From Paraburkholderia sp. Tr-20389 (GTDB taxonomy: Bacteria > Pseudomonadota > Gammaproteobacteria > Burkholderiales > Burkholderiaceae): a stretch of DNA of 64,000 bases. Below, piece by piece: positions 1-8,230 of this stretch. Position numbers and translations under genes: made by a program. The notes under the pieces were generated by a model. The model did no database searches. It saw nothing but the letters and a program-made list of their open reading frames with translations, and was not told the origin of the DNA. How positions within the stretch are numbered: position 1 is the stretch's first letter; each line of letters begins with the position of its first letter. The DNA lies in NCBI RefSeq assembly GCF_017104565.1, contig NZ_JAAGPD010000013.1:62001-126000 (forward strand), given 5' to 3'.

Positions 1-4
1 CTTC

Positions 5-409
5 ATGAGTAATCGAAACGATGGAACAACAGCCGTCATCGGCTTTGTCGTATTGGCCGCTCTCGCAGTTTTGCTCGCACTCTCGCGCGCAATCGGCGCC
101 AGCTTTTCATCGGTGTGCACTGCGGCCGTCCCGATCATCTTCGCTGCGGTCATCGCGGTTGCTGCGTGGCGCTTTCTCGAGGACTTTGGACCTGCGCTTC
201 TCGCAGGCTTTGCCGCGATCGCGTGGCCAGCGCTTTGGCCCGTTCTCGACAGCATCGCCAACGGCGGGCGGGACACGGACACCTACTTTCGTCCGATGGA
301 CGATCCGTTCATCAATAGCGTGTGGCTGAAATGGGGCATCGAAGTCATCCTCGTCGCGTTGATCGTCCTGGCGCTTTATGTGCGCCACCGGCGCCGGCGA
401 TACTGGTAA
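5..409 (+). CDS. Hypothetical multi-pass membrane protein
   Basis: 134 residues beginning at the first ATG of the window. The upstream context is cut off, so an earlier start cannot be excluded. Hydrophobic segments lie near residues 10-30, 38-55, 63-82 and 108-127, followed by a basic tail (RHRRRRYW), which suggests an inner-membrane protein with its C terminus in the cytoplasm. No family is recognised. It converges on the leftward gene that ends at 458, and the two share the short terminator-bearing gap. Coding is supported by composition and by the compact fit between terminator and window edge; function is unknown. Confidence 0.6.
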   Translation: MSNRNDGTTAVIGFVVLAALAVLLALSRAIGASFSSVCTAAVPIIFAAVIAVAAWRFLEDFGPALLAGFAAIAWPALWPVLDSIANGGRDTDTYFRPMDDPFINSVWLKWGIEVILVALIVLALYVRHRRRRYW

Positions 410-410
410 G

Positions 411-443
411 CAAAAAAAAACGCCGCCCCTTTCGGGTGCGGCG
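411..443 (-). terminator. Intrinsic terminator of the leftward module
   Basis: Read on the minus strand, a GC-rich stem (CGCCGC...GCGGCG) closed by a CCCGAAAGGG-type loop is followed by nine T residues. It ends transcription of the leftward gene that stops at 458. Confidence 0.9.
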
Positions 444-457
444 CTGTTCGACAGAAG

Positions 458-1546
458 TTAGACCAGTTCGAGAATCAACTGGGCCAGGTCAGTGCAGGAC
501 GTCTCGCGGACCGCCGTCGTCGACGGTGCGTCTTGGGGAACCGTCCACGTCACCTGCTGGCTCCGCAGTCCGCACAGCTTGTACATCGCGGAACCGCGCG
601 GCTCGGCCGGCACCTCGCCAAACCGAAAAGTGAACCGCTCAGGCGCGCGTCCGTTGTCGTCTGCGATGCCGAGATAGCCGGCGAGTTCGTCAGCAACACG
701 GCCGCAATACTCTTCGAGCCCTGCTGGCATGCGGGTGACATCGACAACTGTCTCCGCTGGCAAAGGCCCAGCGTTCACCATCAGCTCCCGATACACCGGA
801 ATCGCCGCCTTCGCGAATCCGGGCGCTTCCATCTCAAGCGGATACGCAACGTCAGTGATGAAGCTACCGATCGCCGAATACTGCCAGCCAGCGTTTTCCC
901 AAGCCTGCCCATCGAGGGAGACAAGCCTGTGCTCGTCGTCGATCTTGTAGCACCTCACCGCGGGCATGCGATCCATTACAGACGGTGAGCGGCTCGGTAG
1001 TTTCACGTCATCATCGACAGCGACGCTTGAGCAGTCATTCACTTCGAGCACACGCCAGACGCTTAGCGGCCCGTTCTCGCCGTAGATCACTTCCAGAAGC
1101 GCAGCGTCAGCGAACAGCGACACTCCGGCTTTCCCACTCACGATCTCCTCGACACGATCACCGAGACCGGCCGCGACGAGGCTTTTGCGCACATCGTCGA
1201 GCGAGCCTTCCGGAAGCGACGCGCGGTGGGACTTTGACACGTCCAGGCGGATCGTCCGGTCCGGAAGACGGAATGGTCTGGCCAGCACGGAGCGCCACGT
1301 TCCGATGTAGTTTTCGGGCCGGATGTTGCCAGCGCGGCTTTGCAACATGCCACCCTCGCAGGAGGTCGCGTGTCGGAACACCCGTCGCATCACATCGCGA
1401 TAGCGACCGAATGCGATCGCCGACCAGCGATCGTCGTGCGGATGGCAGTTTTTTTCGTACGTCCGCTCGAACAGCGCGAACATCCACTCGCCGTCGGCCG
1501 TCTGAAATGCGGCTGCCTGCTTGCCCGTCAATACGGTTGAACCCAT
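458..1546 (-). CDS. Hypothetical protein, last gene of the PRTRC module
   Basis: 362 residues from an ATG preceded by GGAG seven bases upstream; a longer frame reaching 1582 lacks such a site. The protein looks soluble, with no signal peptide or membrane segment. It begins MGSTVLTGKQ. A central stretch (WRSVLARPFRLPDRTIRLDV) and later blocks rich in aromatic residues give no family match that I recognise. It is the last gene in the leftward series that starts with the PRTRC genes and is closed by a strong terminator, so it is probably co-transcribed with them. Whether it works with PRTRC is inference from position alone. Confidence 0.75.
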   Translation of the reverse strand: MGSTVLTGKQAAAFQTADGEWMFALFERTYEKNCHPHDDRWSAIAFGRYRDVMRRVFRHATSCEGGMLQSRAGNIRPENYIGTWRSVLARPFRLPDRTIRLDVSKSHRASLPEGSLDDVRKSLVAAGLGDRVEEIVSGKAGVSLFADAALLEVIYGENGPLSVWRVLEVNDCSSVAVDDDVKLPSRSPSVMDRMPAVRCYKIDDEHRLVSLDGQAWENAGWQYSAIGSFITDVAYPLEMEAPGFAKAAIPVYRELMVNAGPLPAETVVDVTRMPAGLEEYCGRVADELAGYLGIADDNGRAPERFTFRFGEVPAEPRGSAMYKLCGLRSQQVTWTVPQDAPSTTAVRETSCTDLAQLILELV

Positions 1547-1571
1547 CTGAAGCTCCGATATGAAATGCGGA

Positions 1572-1632
1572 GCAGCCCCCAACGGGCTGCGCCCGCTGAG
1601 GGAAGAAAAGACGAGGCCGCCACAAAGGCGGC
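1572..1632 (-). terminator. Two hairpins between leftward genes
   Basis: Two inverted repeats lie in the 105-base gap: GCAGCCC/GGGCTGC (1572-1590) and GCCGCC/GGCGGC (1616-1632, loop ACAAA). On the minus strand the second is followed by CTCGTCTTTTC, so it could be a weak terminator or an attenuator ahead of the next gene. Confidence 0.5.
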
Positions 1633-1651
1633 AATGAAAAGGCGGTCCTGA

Positions 1652-2119
1652 CTAAGACCGCGAACGCGCAGGCGTCTGTGCCGAAACCACCAGTCCATGC
1701 ACCGCGACGATTACGCCGCCGTACACCACCAGCATGAGCAGACCGGCAATCCATCCGTTACCACCGAATCCGGCAAGTGCACCACTCAGGAAACAGACAG
1801 CGGTCGCAGCCTTTCCAAGCAGCCACCAACTGAGTCGTTGGCCTTGCGCCGAGAGCACATCCAGCAACGCGTCACGCCGCTTTTCCGTCGCGATGGACGC
1901 CGCGAACAGAAGCGCAGTCACCACGAGCGCCGCGGCCATCCAGAACCCGATGTGCTGGCTGGCGAACTCGCGGTGACGCAGGAACCACTGTGCGAGCGGC
2001 GACAGCACCGGAATCGACCTGTGATTCGCCGCATAGGAGACCGTAGCTCCGACGGCCACCCAAGCGGCACAGCGCATGAACAGTTTGCCGACCGGAGTCG
2101 ACGGCTTTTGTTGGGTCAT
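1652..2119 (-). CDS. Hypothetical membrane protein
   Basis: 155 residues from the ATG giving MTQQKPSTPV; the longer frame from 2170 would run through the upstream hairpin and is less likely. About four hydrophobic segments are visible (near residues 14-30, 53-75, 93-112 and 118-140), separated by short basic loops such as TEKRRDA. It sits between the ThiF-like gene and the 362-residue gene, transcribed the same way. No family recognised. The placement directly after a ubiquitin-like module is suggestive but proves no link. Confidence 0.7.
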   Translation of the reverse strand: MTQQKPSTPVGKLFMRCAAWVAVGATVSYAANHRSIPVLSPLAQWFLRHREFASQHIGFWMAAALVVTALLFAASIATEKRRDALLDVLSAQGQRLSWWLLGKAATAVCFLSGALAGFGGNGWIAGLLMLVVYGGVIVAVHGLVVSAQTPARSRS

Positions 2120-2146
2120 AGGACACCTTTGTAGAGAGATGAGGGA

Positions 2147-2171
2147 GATGCCCCACCGAAGCGGGGACATC
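2147..2171 (-). terminator. Hairpin with TTCG loop upstream of a membrane-protein gene
   Basis: On the minus strand GATGtCCCCGC-TTCG-GtGGGGcATC forms a long stem with a UUCG tetraloop, between the ThiF stop (2206) and the next start (2119). It is followed by pyrimidine-rich sequence but no T tract, so it is more likely a leader or processing hairpin than a terminator. Confidence 0.5.
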
Positions 2172-2205
2172 CGGTATAGCGCCGCACTCTTAAACGGAGC
2201 GTGCG

Positions 2206-3024
2206 TCAGGCTGAGACCCTGGCCTTTGCAGGCCTTCTGGTCTTTTTCATGGGCGGCTTTGGCGCGTCATAGCCGAAGCGCGCCCACGCCGCTGGGTCAA
2301 TCGGAACCGGGTTCGTTCGCCCCGTTGCGAGGTTCACGAAAACAGCCGAGAAATTGAGGCCACCGTTGCGAAACAGTGACCACAACAGGTTGAATGCCTG
2401 CACCGAGATTGCCTGGTTAATGACGAGCGACTGCTTGCGCAGCGCGTCCGCCATCGAACAGGACGGCGTATCGTCGCCCTTGTCATTCTTCGGATTCAGC
2501 AGGTCGGGAAACAGGTCGCCCACATGGGGCAGCCTGTCGTGTCGCGCCTTGCCGAACTCGCCGAGAATCACCTGGCCACGATCCGTCTCGTTGCCGCAGT
2601 CGAGGTAGTAAAGACAGTTGCCACGCTTCGCGGCCTGCACGATGGCGTGACGGGCACGCCGCGAATCAACGCAGCCAATCACGATGTCCGCGTGCAGGTT
2701 GGTACGCGAATCGACGCGCCGCGGCTCGGCAACCCAGTTCGTTCCCATCAGCAGGTTCAGGCGATTTACCAGCAACGTCGCCTTGTACTGGCCGACGTCG
2801 TTTGGATAGAAGCCTTGCCTGCCAACGTTGAACTCGGAAACCGTGTCGTCGTCGTACACCACGCATTCGATTCCGCCGGGATGACCGAGCTCGACCATCG
2901 CGTGATGCAGCCGCGCGAGCGAAGGCAGCAAGGCGCTACCCGTGCCGCCGGCACCGACCACGACAACTCTCCACGGTCCGCTCAGCATGTGCGCAGGTGT
3001 TGCATGCAATGTCTGTCGGCTCAT
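2206..3024 (-). CDS. PRTRC system ThiF family protein (E1-like)
   Basis: 272 residues of the ThiF/MoeB/E1 Rossmann superfamily. The nucleotide-binding loop VVVGAGGTGS lies at about residues 20-29, an acidic beta-strand end (VVYDDDTV) follows near 57, and a VIGCVDSRRAR block corresponds to the third conserved E1 region. Proteins of this type adenylate the C terminus of a ubiquitin-like partner. The start is the ATG at 3024, which overlaps the stop of the JAMM gene (ATGA), showing translational coupling. It is the E1-like component of the PRTRC cassette, beside the JAMM, E2-like and ubiquitin-like genes. No obvious catalytic-cysteine domain is fused; biochemical activity is inferred. Confidence 0.9.
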   Translation of the reverse strand: MSRQTLHATPAHMLSGPWRVVVVGAGGTGSALLPSLARLHHAMVELGHPGGIECVVYDDDTVSEFNVGRQGFYPNDVGQYKATLLVNRLNLLMGTNWVAEPRRVDSRTNLHADIVIGCVDSRRARHAIVQAAKRGNCLYYLDCGNETDRGQVILGEFGKARHDRLPHVGDLFPDLLNPKNDKGDDTPSCSMADALRKQSLVINQAISVQAFNLLWSLFRNGGLNFSAVFVNLATGRTNPVPIDPAAWARFGYDAPKPPMKKTRRPAKARVSA

Positions 3025-3656
3025 ACGACCTCCGCAGACAGCGCCGCAAGCCAGCGGGAAGGCACTTCGCGCTGGACCTCGAACCGACCCTTGACACACA
3101 GCCGCAGCGCCACAGAAGGCACGCTATGGCAATGACCAAGCACGAGCGCAAGCTTCACGTCGTGCTGATCGTCGCGGTCATCGGTTGACGAGAAAAGCGC
3201 CTTGCTACGACCGTGCGAGTGACAGTCCACCACCATCCATTCATCCGCTTCCAGCTGCGGACGCTCGTACTTCAGGTGGTCGGGGCTGTGAGACAACGAA
3301 GGAAGCGGCACCAGGCGGAACACGCCCGAAGATGCATTCCACGTAATCCACGCACCCACTTCATTGGGCAGGGCCTCGCGCGCCAAGCGCGCGAATCCGG
3401 CTACCAGCTCAGCAGGCACGGAACCACAACGAACCTCCGTTTCCACTTTCGCCTCACCGTAAGGTATAGGCGATCGCCAGCCGAATTCACCGAGCAATCG
3501 GACGAGACGAATCCACGGTCGGTTGATTTCGAGGAACACGCCGTTCGACGCAACCAGCAACCGTTCGCCCGACGCAGACATCGGCGCGACCGCTTCGCGC
3601 GTTGGCACCATCACAGATGGAAACGAGCGCTGGAGGACCTGATCGAGCGGATTCAT
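3021..3656 (-). CDS. PRTRC system protein A, JAB/JAMM metalloprotease
   Basis: 211 residues. The C-terminal half contains HSHGRSKALFSSTD, an exact H-x-H-x7-S-x2-D JAMM zinc motif, preceded by a MVVDC strand. JAMM enzymes cleave isopeptide or peptide bonds after ubiquitin-like domains, and the Prok-JAB branch is the recognised PRTRC-A family. The N-terminal half (residues 1-110) is less conserved. The start ATG overlaps the stop of the E2-like gene and the stop overlaps the ThiF start, so A is translationally coupled on both sides. All the zinc-ligand residues expected of an active protease are present. Confidence 0.9.
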   Translation of the reverse strand: MNPLDQVLQRSFPSVMVPTREAVAPMSASGERLLVASNGVFLEINRPWIRLVRLLGEFGWRSPIPYGEAKVETEVRCGSVPAELVAGFARLAREALPNEVGAWITWNASSGVFRLVPLPSLSHSPDHLKYERPQLEADEWMVVDCHSHGRSKALFSSTDDRDDQHDVKLALVLGHCHSVPSVALRLCVKGRFEVQREVPSRWLAALSAEVV

Positions 3657-4384
3657 GCTTTCACCCCGCTCTTTCCTGCTACCAGCTTGCCTGCCGTCAC
3701 ACCCTTCATCGGCACCAGAACATCAAGCGGAAACGACGCAAACTTGCCGTCGAGCATGTCGGTCCAGAACGCGTAGAAGCCGTTCTTGTATTCGACACGC
3801 TTGCCACCGTGATTCGGATGGGTGAAAGCCGAGTTGAAGAAGCCCTCCTCCCAGCCAGCGATCGCAGATACCTCGATACGGCCCGGGACCCTGGCCGTAC
3901 CGATGCAGATCTGCCCTTCGTTCCACGTGTTGAAGTACGGCGGTTCGAATAGCGGCGTCGAAGGTTCGGGCCGTGAATCGCCCTTTACAGCGAAGACGCG
4001 GAATCCTTCAGCGCTCGCCTGAAAAACCAGCCCCGGATGATGGACGATCGCGCTGCGCTCCCCTATCTCCCTACAATTGAAGAACACGCGTCTCGCGGCC
4101 GGCGGGCACCACCATGTGACCGCGGCGGACGTGACGCCCAGCACCGTCGACGGAAGGAAATCCGCTTTGGGCGAGGCGTTCCGGTCAAGCTTCACCAGCG
4201 TCTCGACGAGAAGTCGACGGTTCAGCGGTCGCCCGGCGCCGATAACGGGCCGCCCGGTTGCACGCTCTGCCGTAATGGGGTGAACCGTCGCGTATTGAAC
4301 ACCGCTGCCAGCAGCCGTATAGAGCAACAGTGCTGACGACAGCTCCACATCGTGACCTGTCTGGCCAATCGAAACGTTTTTCAT
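3653..4384 (-). CDS. PRTRC system protein B, E2-like fold
   Basis: 243 residues. The key segment is PPYFNTWNEGQICIGT (about 148-163). It resembles the E2 signature in which a proline-rich loop and Asn precede a GxICxG cysteine, here Cys160. An upstream HHPGLVFQA strand and a C-terminal helical region fit the prokaryotic E2-like families described for PRTRC operons. The likely role is accepting a ubiquitin-like protein from the ThiF partner; this is family knowledge, not shown here. The start lies ten bases after the F stop, and the 3' end overlaps gene A by four bases. Confidence 0.85.
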   Translation of the reverse strand: MKNVSIGQTGHDVELSSALLLYTAAGSGVQYATVHPITAERATGRPVIGAGRPLNRRLLVETLVKLDRNASPKADFLPSTVLGVTSAAVTWWCPPAARRVFFNCREIGERSAIVHHPGLVFQASAEGFRVFAVKGDSRPEPSTPLFEPPYFNTWNEGQICIGTARVPGRIEVSAIAGWEEGFFNSAFTHPNHGGKRVEYKNGFYAFWTDMLDGKFASFPLDVLVPMKGVTAGKLVAGKSGVKA

Positions 4385-4394
4385 GAGAAAGCTC

Positions 4395-5531
4395 CTATGT
4401 GCTCACCACAGCCAGAAGGCGATCGAGGTGATGAAGCATGCGTAAGGCAAGGCGCCACTGCGCGTACTGCTCGCGGATGCCCTGACGTGTTTTGGAAAAG
4501 GAAATGAACCGGCTGTACTCCGACGCCTCACCAGCCTGGTACTCGTTGTTGATGTGGTCGTCGAGCATTTCACCGGTTCGCTCTGTGTGTTCAAGAACCA
4601 GCGTGCAACCCGAATAAATCGGCCTTGCGTCGTAGCCAGCCATGAAAAGCTCATGCTTGCCTGCGCGCCGCAGCAGACGATGCAGGGCAACAAGCTCCCT
4701 GCAGACGTTCGCAACCATGCCCGTCGAGACGGCGTGCAACTCCAGCAGCTCGCGTTCGGACAGTGCCGTCAGACGGGCTCGCCTCCCCCCGATTTTCGTT
4801 GGGACGCGAACCTCATCTGGACACAGCTCCGGCCTGAGGACAGAGGGCAGATAGCGACGCGACTGCTCCTCGTCGCCGTACATCTCCAGAAGCCACTCGA
4901 GCGCATCCTCGTCGGACGCGCTCTCATCGCCTGCCCAGTGCATGCAGGCCGCTTCACAGAGGAACCACCCCGGCGTACGGAAAAGCACCGTCTTGCCCGA
5001 CACACGGTCAACGAGGTTGAACAGCGTGTAGAGCAGGAGCGGATGCGCTTCCCTGAGCGGTTGAGCGAGCACACCTATCTCGTGCATCCACTCGTCGGTC
5101 AGTTTCACGCCCAGATGTAGCGGCGAGTCGGGTTTGAACTCCTCCCGGTCGTACTGGTGCTGGATGACATCGTTCACAGCGTTCGTGTCGAAAAGGTCCA
5201 GTCCGAACGAGATCATCTTCGTCGGTCCTGACAACTGCCTTCTCGCCCAAGCGAAAAATGCCTGTTGGAACGCGTCGATCGGGCTTGCCGGATCGGTCAC
5301 ATCAGATGCGTGCAGAGGACCGTGACGAAACTGCGCGAGCACGACCGCATCAAGCGACGCGTCCGAGCGCCAGCGAAGTGTTGCTTCTGCCGGGATCTCC
5401 GCAGAGATGTCCGGCAGCGTCAGAACACAAGGGGAAGATCGATGTCGGGCAGCGGCAGTGCATGCCGGTTGCCAGGACGCGGCCGCGTCCGCAACGACGT
5501 GTCGATCAGCGAATGAAGGATCGAACAGCAT
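4395..5531 (-). CDS. PRTRC system protein F
   Basis: 378 residues matching the PRTRC-F type by length and position. The sequence is alpha-rich with no signal or membrane segment. A central acidic region contains ESASDEDALEWLLEMYGDEE, and the C terminus is helical (REQYAQWRLALRMLHHLDRL). No catalytic motif is visible and the family has no assigned biochemical role. An intrinsic terminator lies just upstream (5552-5578), so expression relative to C and E may depend on readthrough or on an internal promoter. Confidence 0.8.
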   Translation of the reverse strand: MLFDPSFADRHVVADAAASWQPACTAAARHRSSPCVLTLPDISAEIPAEATLRWRSDASLDAVVLAQFRHGPLHASDVTDPASPIDAFQQAFFAWARRQLSGPTKMISFGLDLFDTNAVNDVIQHQYDREEFKPDSPLHLGVKLTDEWMHEIGVLAQPLREAHPLLLYTLFNLVDRVSGKTVLFRTPGWFLCEAACMHWAGDESASDEDALEWLLEMYGDEEQSRRYLPSVLRPELCPDEVRVPTKIGGRRARLTALSERELLELHAVSTGMVANVCRELVALHRLLRRAGKHELFMAGYDARPIYSGCTLVLEHTERTGEMLDDHINNEYQAGEASEYSRFISFSKTRQGIREQYAQWRLALRMLHHLDRLLAVVST

Positions 5532-5551
5532 TGGGAAGCCTCATCGTCGAA

Positions 5552-5599
5552 TAAAAAAACCGCCCTCTCGGGCGGTTCCTGATTGAACCCGTTGACCGG
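5552..5599 (-). terminator. Intrinsic terminator inside the PRTRC operon
   Basis: On the minus strand GACCCGGTCAACGGGTTC is followed by a GAACCGCCC/GGGCGGTT stem and seven T residues. It lies between PRTRC-C (5628-5846) and PRTRC-F (starts 5531), with both flanking genes on the same strand, so it works as an intraoperonic terminator or attenuator. Confidence 0.85.
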
Positions 5600-5627
5600 G
5601 TCGGCAAGAGCCTTGAGCAGCGTCTGC

Positions 5628-5846
5628 TTACGCATACGCGCCCTTGGCGCCAGCCGCGCGGACGAACTTATAGGTTGCGATATCGCGCGACATATCCGGC
5701 CCGTCGACGGACGCGGTCGTCAGCTCGGGATACTGCGCCGAGTAGAGATCGCGAACTTCTTCGGGCGAGAACGTCGGGCCGGGGTCCGGCAATGCGACGC
5801 CGTTGTAGGAGAACTCGCGAGCAAGCTGGTTGACGGTAATCGACAT
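5628..5846 (-). CDS. PRTRC system protein C, ubiquitin-like
   Basis: 72 residues, the expected size of PRTRC-C, which belongs to the prokaryotic ubiquitin-like (Prok_Ub) group. Visible features are an N-terminal beta segment (ITVNQLAREFSYNGVALPD), the SPEEVRDLYSAQYPEL helix-turn typical of the family, and a short tail ending AAGAKGAYA. There is no terminal Gly-Gly, so if a C-terminal glycine is used for activation, cleavage after the GAKG segment would be needed, perhaps by the JAMM protein. That step is inference. The start is nine bases after the E stop. Confidence 0.88.
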   Translation of the reverse strand: MSITVNQLAREFSYNGVALPDPGPTFSPEEVRDLYSAQYPELTTASVDGPDMSRDIATYKFVRAAGAKGAYA

Positions 5847-5855
5847 GGCGGCTCC

Positions 5856-6338
5856 TCAGAAAAGGGTCGAAAGGTCGGTACCGTTCTCAGCCGGCGCAGC
5901 AGACGGTGCCGGAGCTCCACCCGCTACCTCATCGTTCGAGCCTTCCGGTTCGTCGGACGACGATTCACCATCATCGTCGCCGTCCACATCGCCTGAACCC
6001 GCCGACGACTTCCCTGGTGCCGATGCTCTCGCACCCTTGCCCGCCAGCGCCTTGGTCGCTTTCGTGACCTGCGCTTTCTGGGCTTCACCGAGAATCGCCG
6101 TGGTTGCCGCAACCTGTTCGGCCAGAGACGCATGCGCGCCGCTATACGCCGCCAGATGCTCGGCAAAGCCAGCGTCAAGTTCCTCAGCGCTCGCCGTCAT
6201 GACGAGGGGCTGACGTAGGGCGGTTTCCTTCGTCTCACCTTCCGGCATGACGAAAACCACCATCTGATCGCCCTTCATCTTGATCGACAGCTTCAGCGTT
6301 GAGCACGCCTTCAACAGCGGTTGCAGTTCAACAAACAT
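5856..6338 (-). CDS. PRTRC system protein E
   Basis: 160 residues in two parts. An N-terminal alpha/beta domain (about 1-90; MFVELQPLLKACSTLKLSI) is conserved in the PRTRC-E family. It is followed by a long disordered, Ala/Lys- then Asp/Ser/Glu-rich tail ending in DLSTLF. The acidic tail with a terminal hydrophobic motif resembles protein-interaction tips such as that of SSB, but no partner is known. The gene starts downstream of a structured leader with a terminator-like hairpin (6339-6433). Confidence 0.82.
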   Translation of the reverse strand: MFVELQPLLKACSTLKLSIKMKGDQMVVFVMPEGETKETALRQPLVMTASAEELDAGFAEHLAAYSGAHASLAEQVAATTAILGEAQKAQVTKATKALAGKGARASAPGKSSAGSGDVDGDDDGESSSDEPEGSNDEVAGGAPAPSAAPAENGTDLSTLF

Positions 6339-6433
6339 AGTTACCCCAGAAATAAAAAAGGACCGCCCGAGGGCAGTCCAGATAAAGGAAGAAGCGGAAC
6401 AGGTCCGCTTCAGTCGATGCGCACGATGCGCGG
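6339..6433 (-). promoter_or_regulatory. Structured leader of PRTRC-E (element copy 1)
   Basis: Three hairpins in order on the minus strand: GCGCATCGTGCGC followed by ATCGACT (+ strand 6412-6431), GAAGCGG/CCGCTTC, then a GGACTGCCC/GGGCGGTCC stem with a TTTTTTATT tail, which is a complete intrinsic terminator just before the GGGG and ATG of gene E. The first hairpin plus ATCGA core is shared with five other leaders in the window. Confidence 0.75.
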
Positions 6434-8110
6434 TTAGAACTTCAAAATCTTCGGGATCTTGCCGGTGTAATCGAAGTCCTTCACGGCGAGCAGCGCCTCG
6501 ATGACTTCCGCCTTAGATTTGCCAAACACCTTCTTGAACTCGTCGCCCAGTGCGGCGCGGATGCCCAGTTCGTCGGCCACCACCATCATTTCCGACTTCG
6601 TGATCAGTTCCAGAAACTCCTTGCAGAGCTTCCAGTGCCGGGTGAGATCGAGACGATGATGGCGGCACAGACCGGTCAGCTGATGGACATCCAGACCTTG
6701 AATCGCGGAGACGGCGATGCCCGTCAGGGCATGCGCAACCTTCTCGTCATCCGCGCTCACAACCGCTTCCGCTGTCTTTGCGACATCGTTCGTGGTGATC
6801 TTTTCGTCCGTCAGCTTTTCCCAGATGCCCTTCAGCGATAAGTCATCCACGCAGCGTGAGTGACCGGCCAGCGCCATCGCCAGCAGATATCGCTGCGCAA
6901 GCGCCGGACTCGAACCGACCTCGCGGCGCAGGACTTTACGCCACAATGCCACGCGATAAGTCTTGATCCGGTCCGACTCGGCAACGACCGTCGCCGGCGG
7001 ATTGCTGGTCGTCGACGGTTTGGCGGAGCCAGCCTTCGCCGGTGCCTTCGCCGTCGCGCCCGCTTTCGCATCCGCCTTCGCATCGATCTTCGGTGCCGCC
7101 GCGGCCTTCGCGGCTTGCAGTTGCTTTGCCACCATCTTCATGTTGCAGACGGTGTCGAAGCACTGGCCCTTGTAGACCTTGCCGATCGAATCGGGCAGAC
7201 CGCTCACCGCCGCGCCGTAGTTCTGGCACGCGTGACAAGCCTTGGCCTGCTCTTCGCCCACACCCTTCGGCCCCTCAACAGCAAGCTGGATGCGGGTGTG
7301 GTTGTCGCCAGCGCGCACGATGCGCACGACCGGATAGTCATCGCGAAGGCCTGTAGCCACAGCGTCAAGCTGTTTCTCGGTCTTCTCGTTGAAACAGGTC
7401 CGGTTCGTACAGTTGCCCGTACTGATGGACTCGCCGAACATCTCGCCCTGATTGGACGAGTTGTGCTGACATCCAGCGCAATCGGTCTTGTCGAAGATCG
7501 CTGCCGCCAACGAACAGGCAACCTGTTCGATGGTCTTCTTCACTTCGGCGACCGGTTTGCCTTCCTTGACGATGACAGGCAGCAGCTTGTCCTGCGTTTC
7601 CTTGGGAAGCGCGGCGAGCAGCTCCGCGTGACCTAGAAGGATCGTCCGCGTGGTGAGCGCCTCCAGCACGTCCGTGCTGCAGTTCATGAGCGCGAGTCGC
7701 TTGTCGAGCGTGGTACGCGTCCACCCGAAGATGCGCGCGACCTCGTCGCGATCGCCTTTGCACAGCCCGACCTGCTCGGCTGCTGCGATCGCTTCTTCTG
7801 CAGGCGACATGTCGGCGCGCTGGATGTTTTCGATGATGGCAAGCTGTTTGGCCTCGACCTCATCGATCTCCCTCACGACAACAGGGATCTCGTAATCCTC
7901 GCCGTGCGCCGCCATGGCTGCCTTGTATCTGCGGCCGCCAGCGACCAAGGCGAAACCGCCGTCAGCGAGCGTCCGAACGATAACCGGCTGGATCACACCT
8001 TTTTCGCGGACCGAAGCCGTCAGTTCCTCCATCTGCGCCGGATCGAAATACTTGCGCGGATTGACGGTGACGGTGATCTGCTTGAGAGCGAGGGTAGGTT
8101 GTTGTTGCAT
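6434..8110 (-). CDS. PRTRC system ParB family protein
   Basis: 558 residues. Residues 5-110 form a ParB/Srx-like N-terminal domain with the GGRRYKAA variant of box II (58-65) and ENIQRADMSP (94-103). A helix-turn-helix (EVARIFGWTRTTLDKRL, 123-139) follows. After it comes a cysteine-rich part, CAGC (211-214) with CTNRTC and later CHAC and CFDTVC pairs, likely zinc-binding, then an Ala/Lys-rich linker and a helical C-terminal domain. This matches the long PRTRC ParB type rather than plasmid partition ParB. It may bind DNA and CTP; in box II, Gly replaces the usual Glu of GERR. It is the first PRTRC gene and follows a leader of about 120 bases. Confidence 0.9.
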   Translation of the reverse strand: MQQQPTLALKQITVTVNPRKYFDPAQMEELTASVREKGVIQPVIVRTLADGGFALVAGGRRYKAAMAAHGEDYEIPVVVREIDEVEAKQLAIIENIQRADMSPAEEAIAAAEQVGLCKGDRDEVARIFGWTRTTLDKRLALMNCSTDVLEALTTRTILLGHAELLAALPKETQDKLLPVIVKEGKPVAEVKKTIEQVACSLAAAIFDKTDCAGCQHNSSNQGEMFGESISTGNCTNRTCFNEKTEKQLDAVATGLRDDYPVVRIVRAGDNHTRIQLAVEGPKGVGEEQAKACHACQNYGAAVSGLPDSIGKVYKGQCFDTVCNMKMVAKQLQAAKAAAAPKIDAKADAKAGATAKAPAKAGSAKPSTTSNPPATVVAESDRIKTYRVALWRKVLRREVGSSPALAQRYLLAMALAGHSRCVDDLSLKGIWEKLTDEKITTNDVAKTAEAVVSADDEKVAHALTGIAVSAIQGLDVHQLTGLCRHHRLDLTRHWKLCKEFLELITKSEMMVVADELGIRAALGDEFKKVFGKSKAEVIEALLAVKDFDYTGKIPKILKF

Positions 8111-8230
8111 TGTGGGTCTCCAGAGAGGGAACCCGCCCTGTCGGGAGAGGTTCCCGAAGGGTTGAACAACATGGACCGGCCAGAACCGGTTAAGTCGATG
8201 CGTCAGCGACGCAGGTGATGACGGAACAAT
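8111..8230 (-). promoter_or_regulatory. Structured leader of PRTRC parB (element copy 2)
   Basis: On the minus strand: GCGTCGCTGACGC then ATCGACT (+ strand core 8193-8212), an AACCGG/CCGGT hairpin, TTGTTCAACCC, and a nested stem GGGAACC...GGTTCCC at 8125-8155, then GGAG and the ATG. The order of elements matches the leader of the 13537 gene. Confidence 0.7.
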
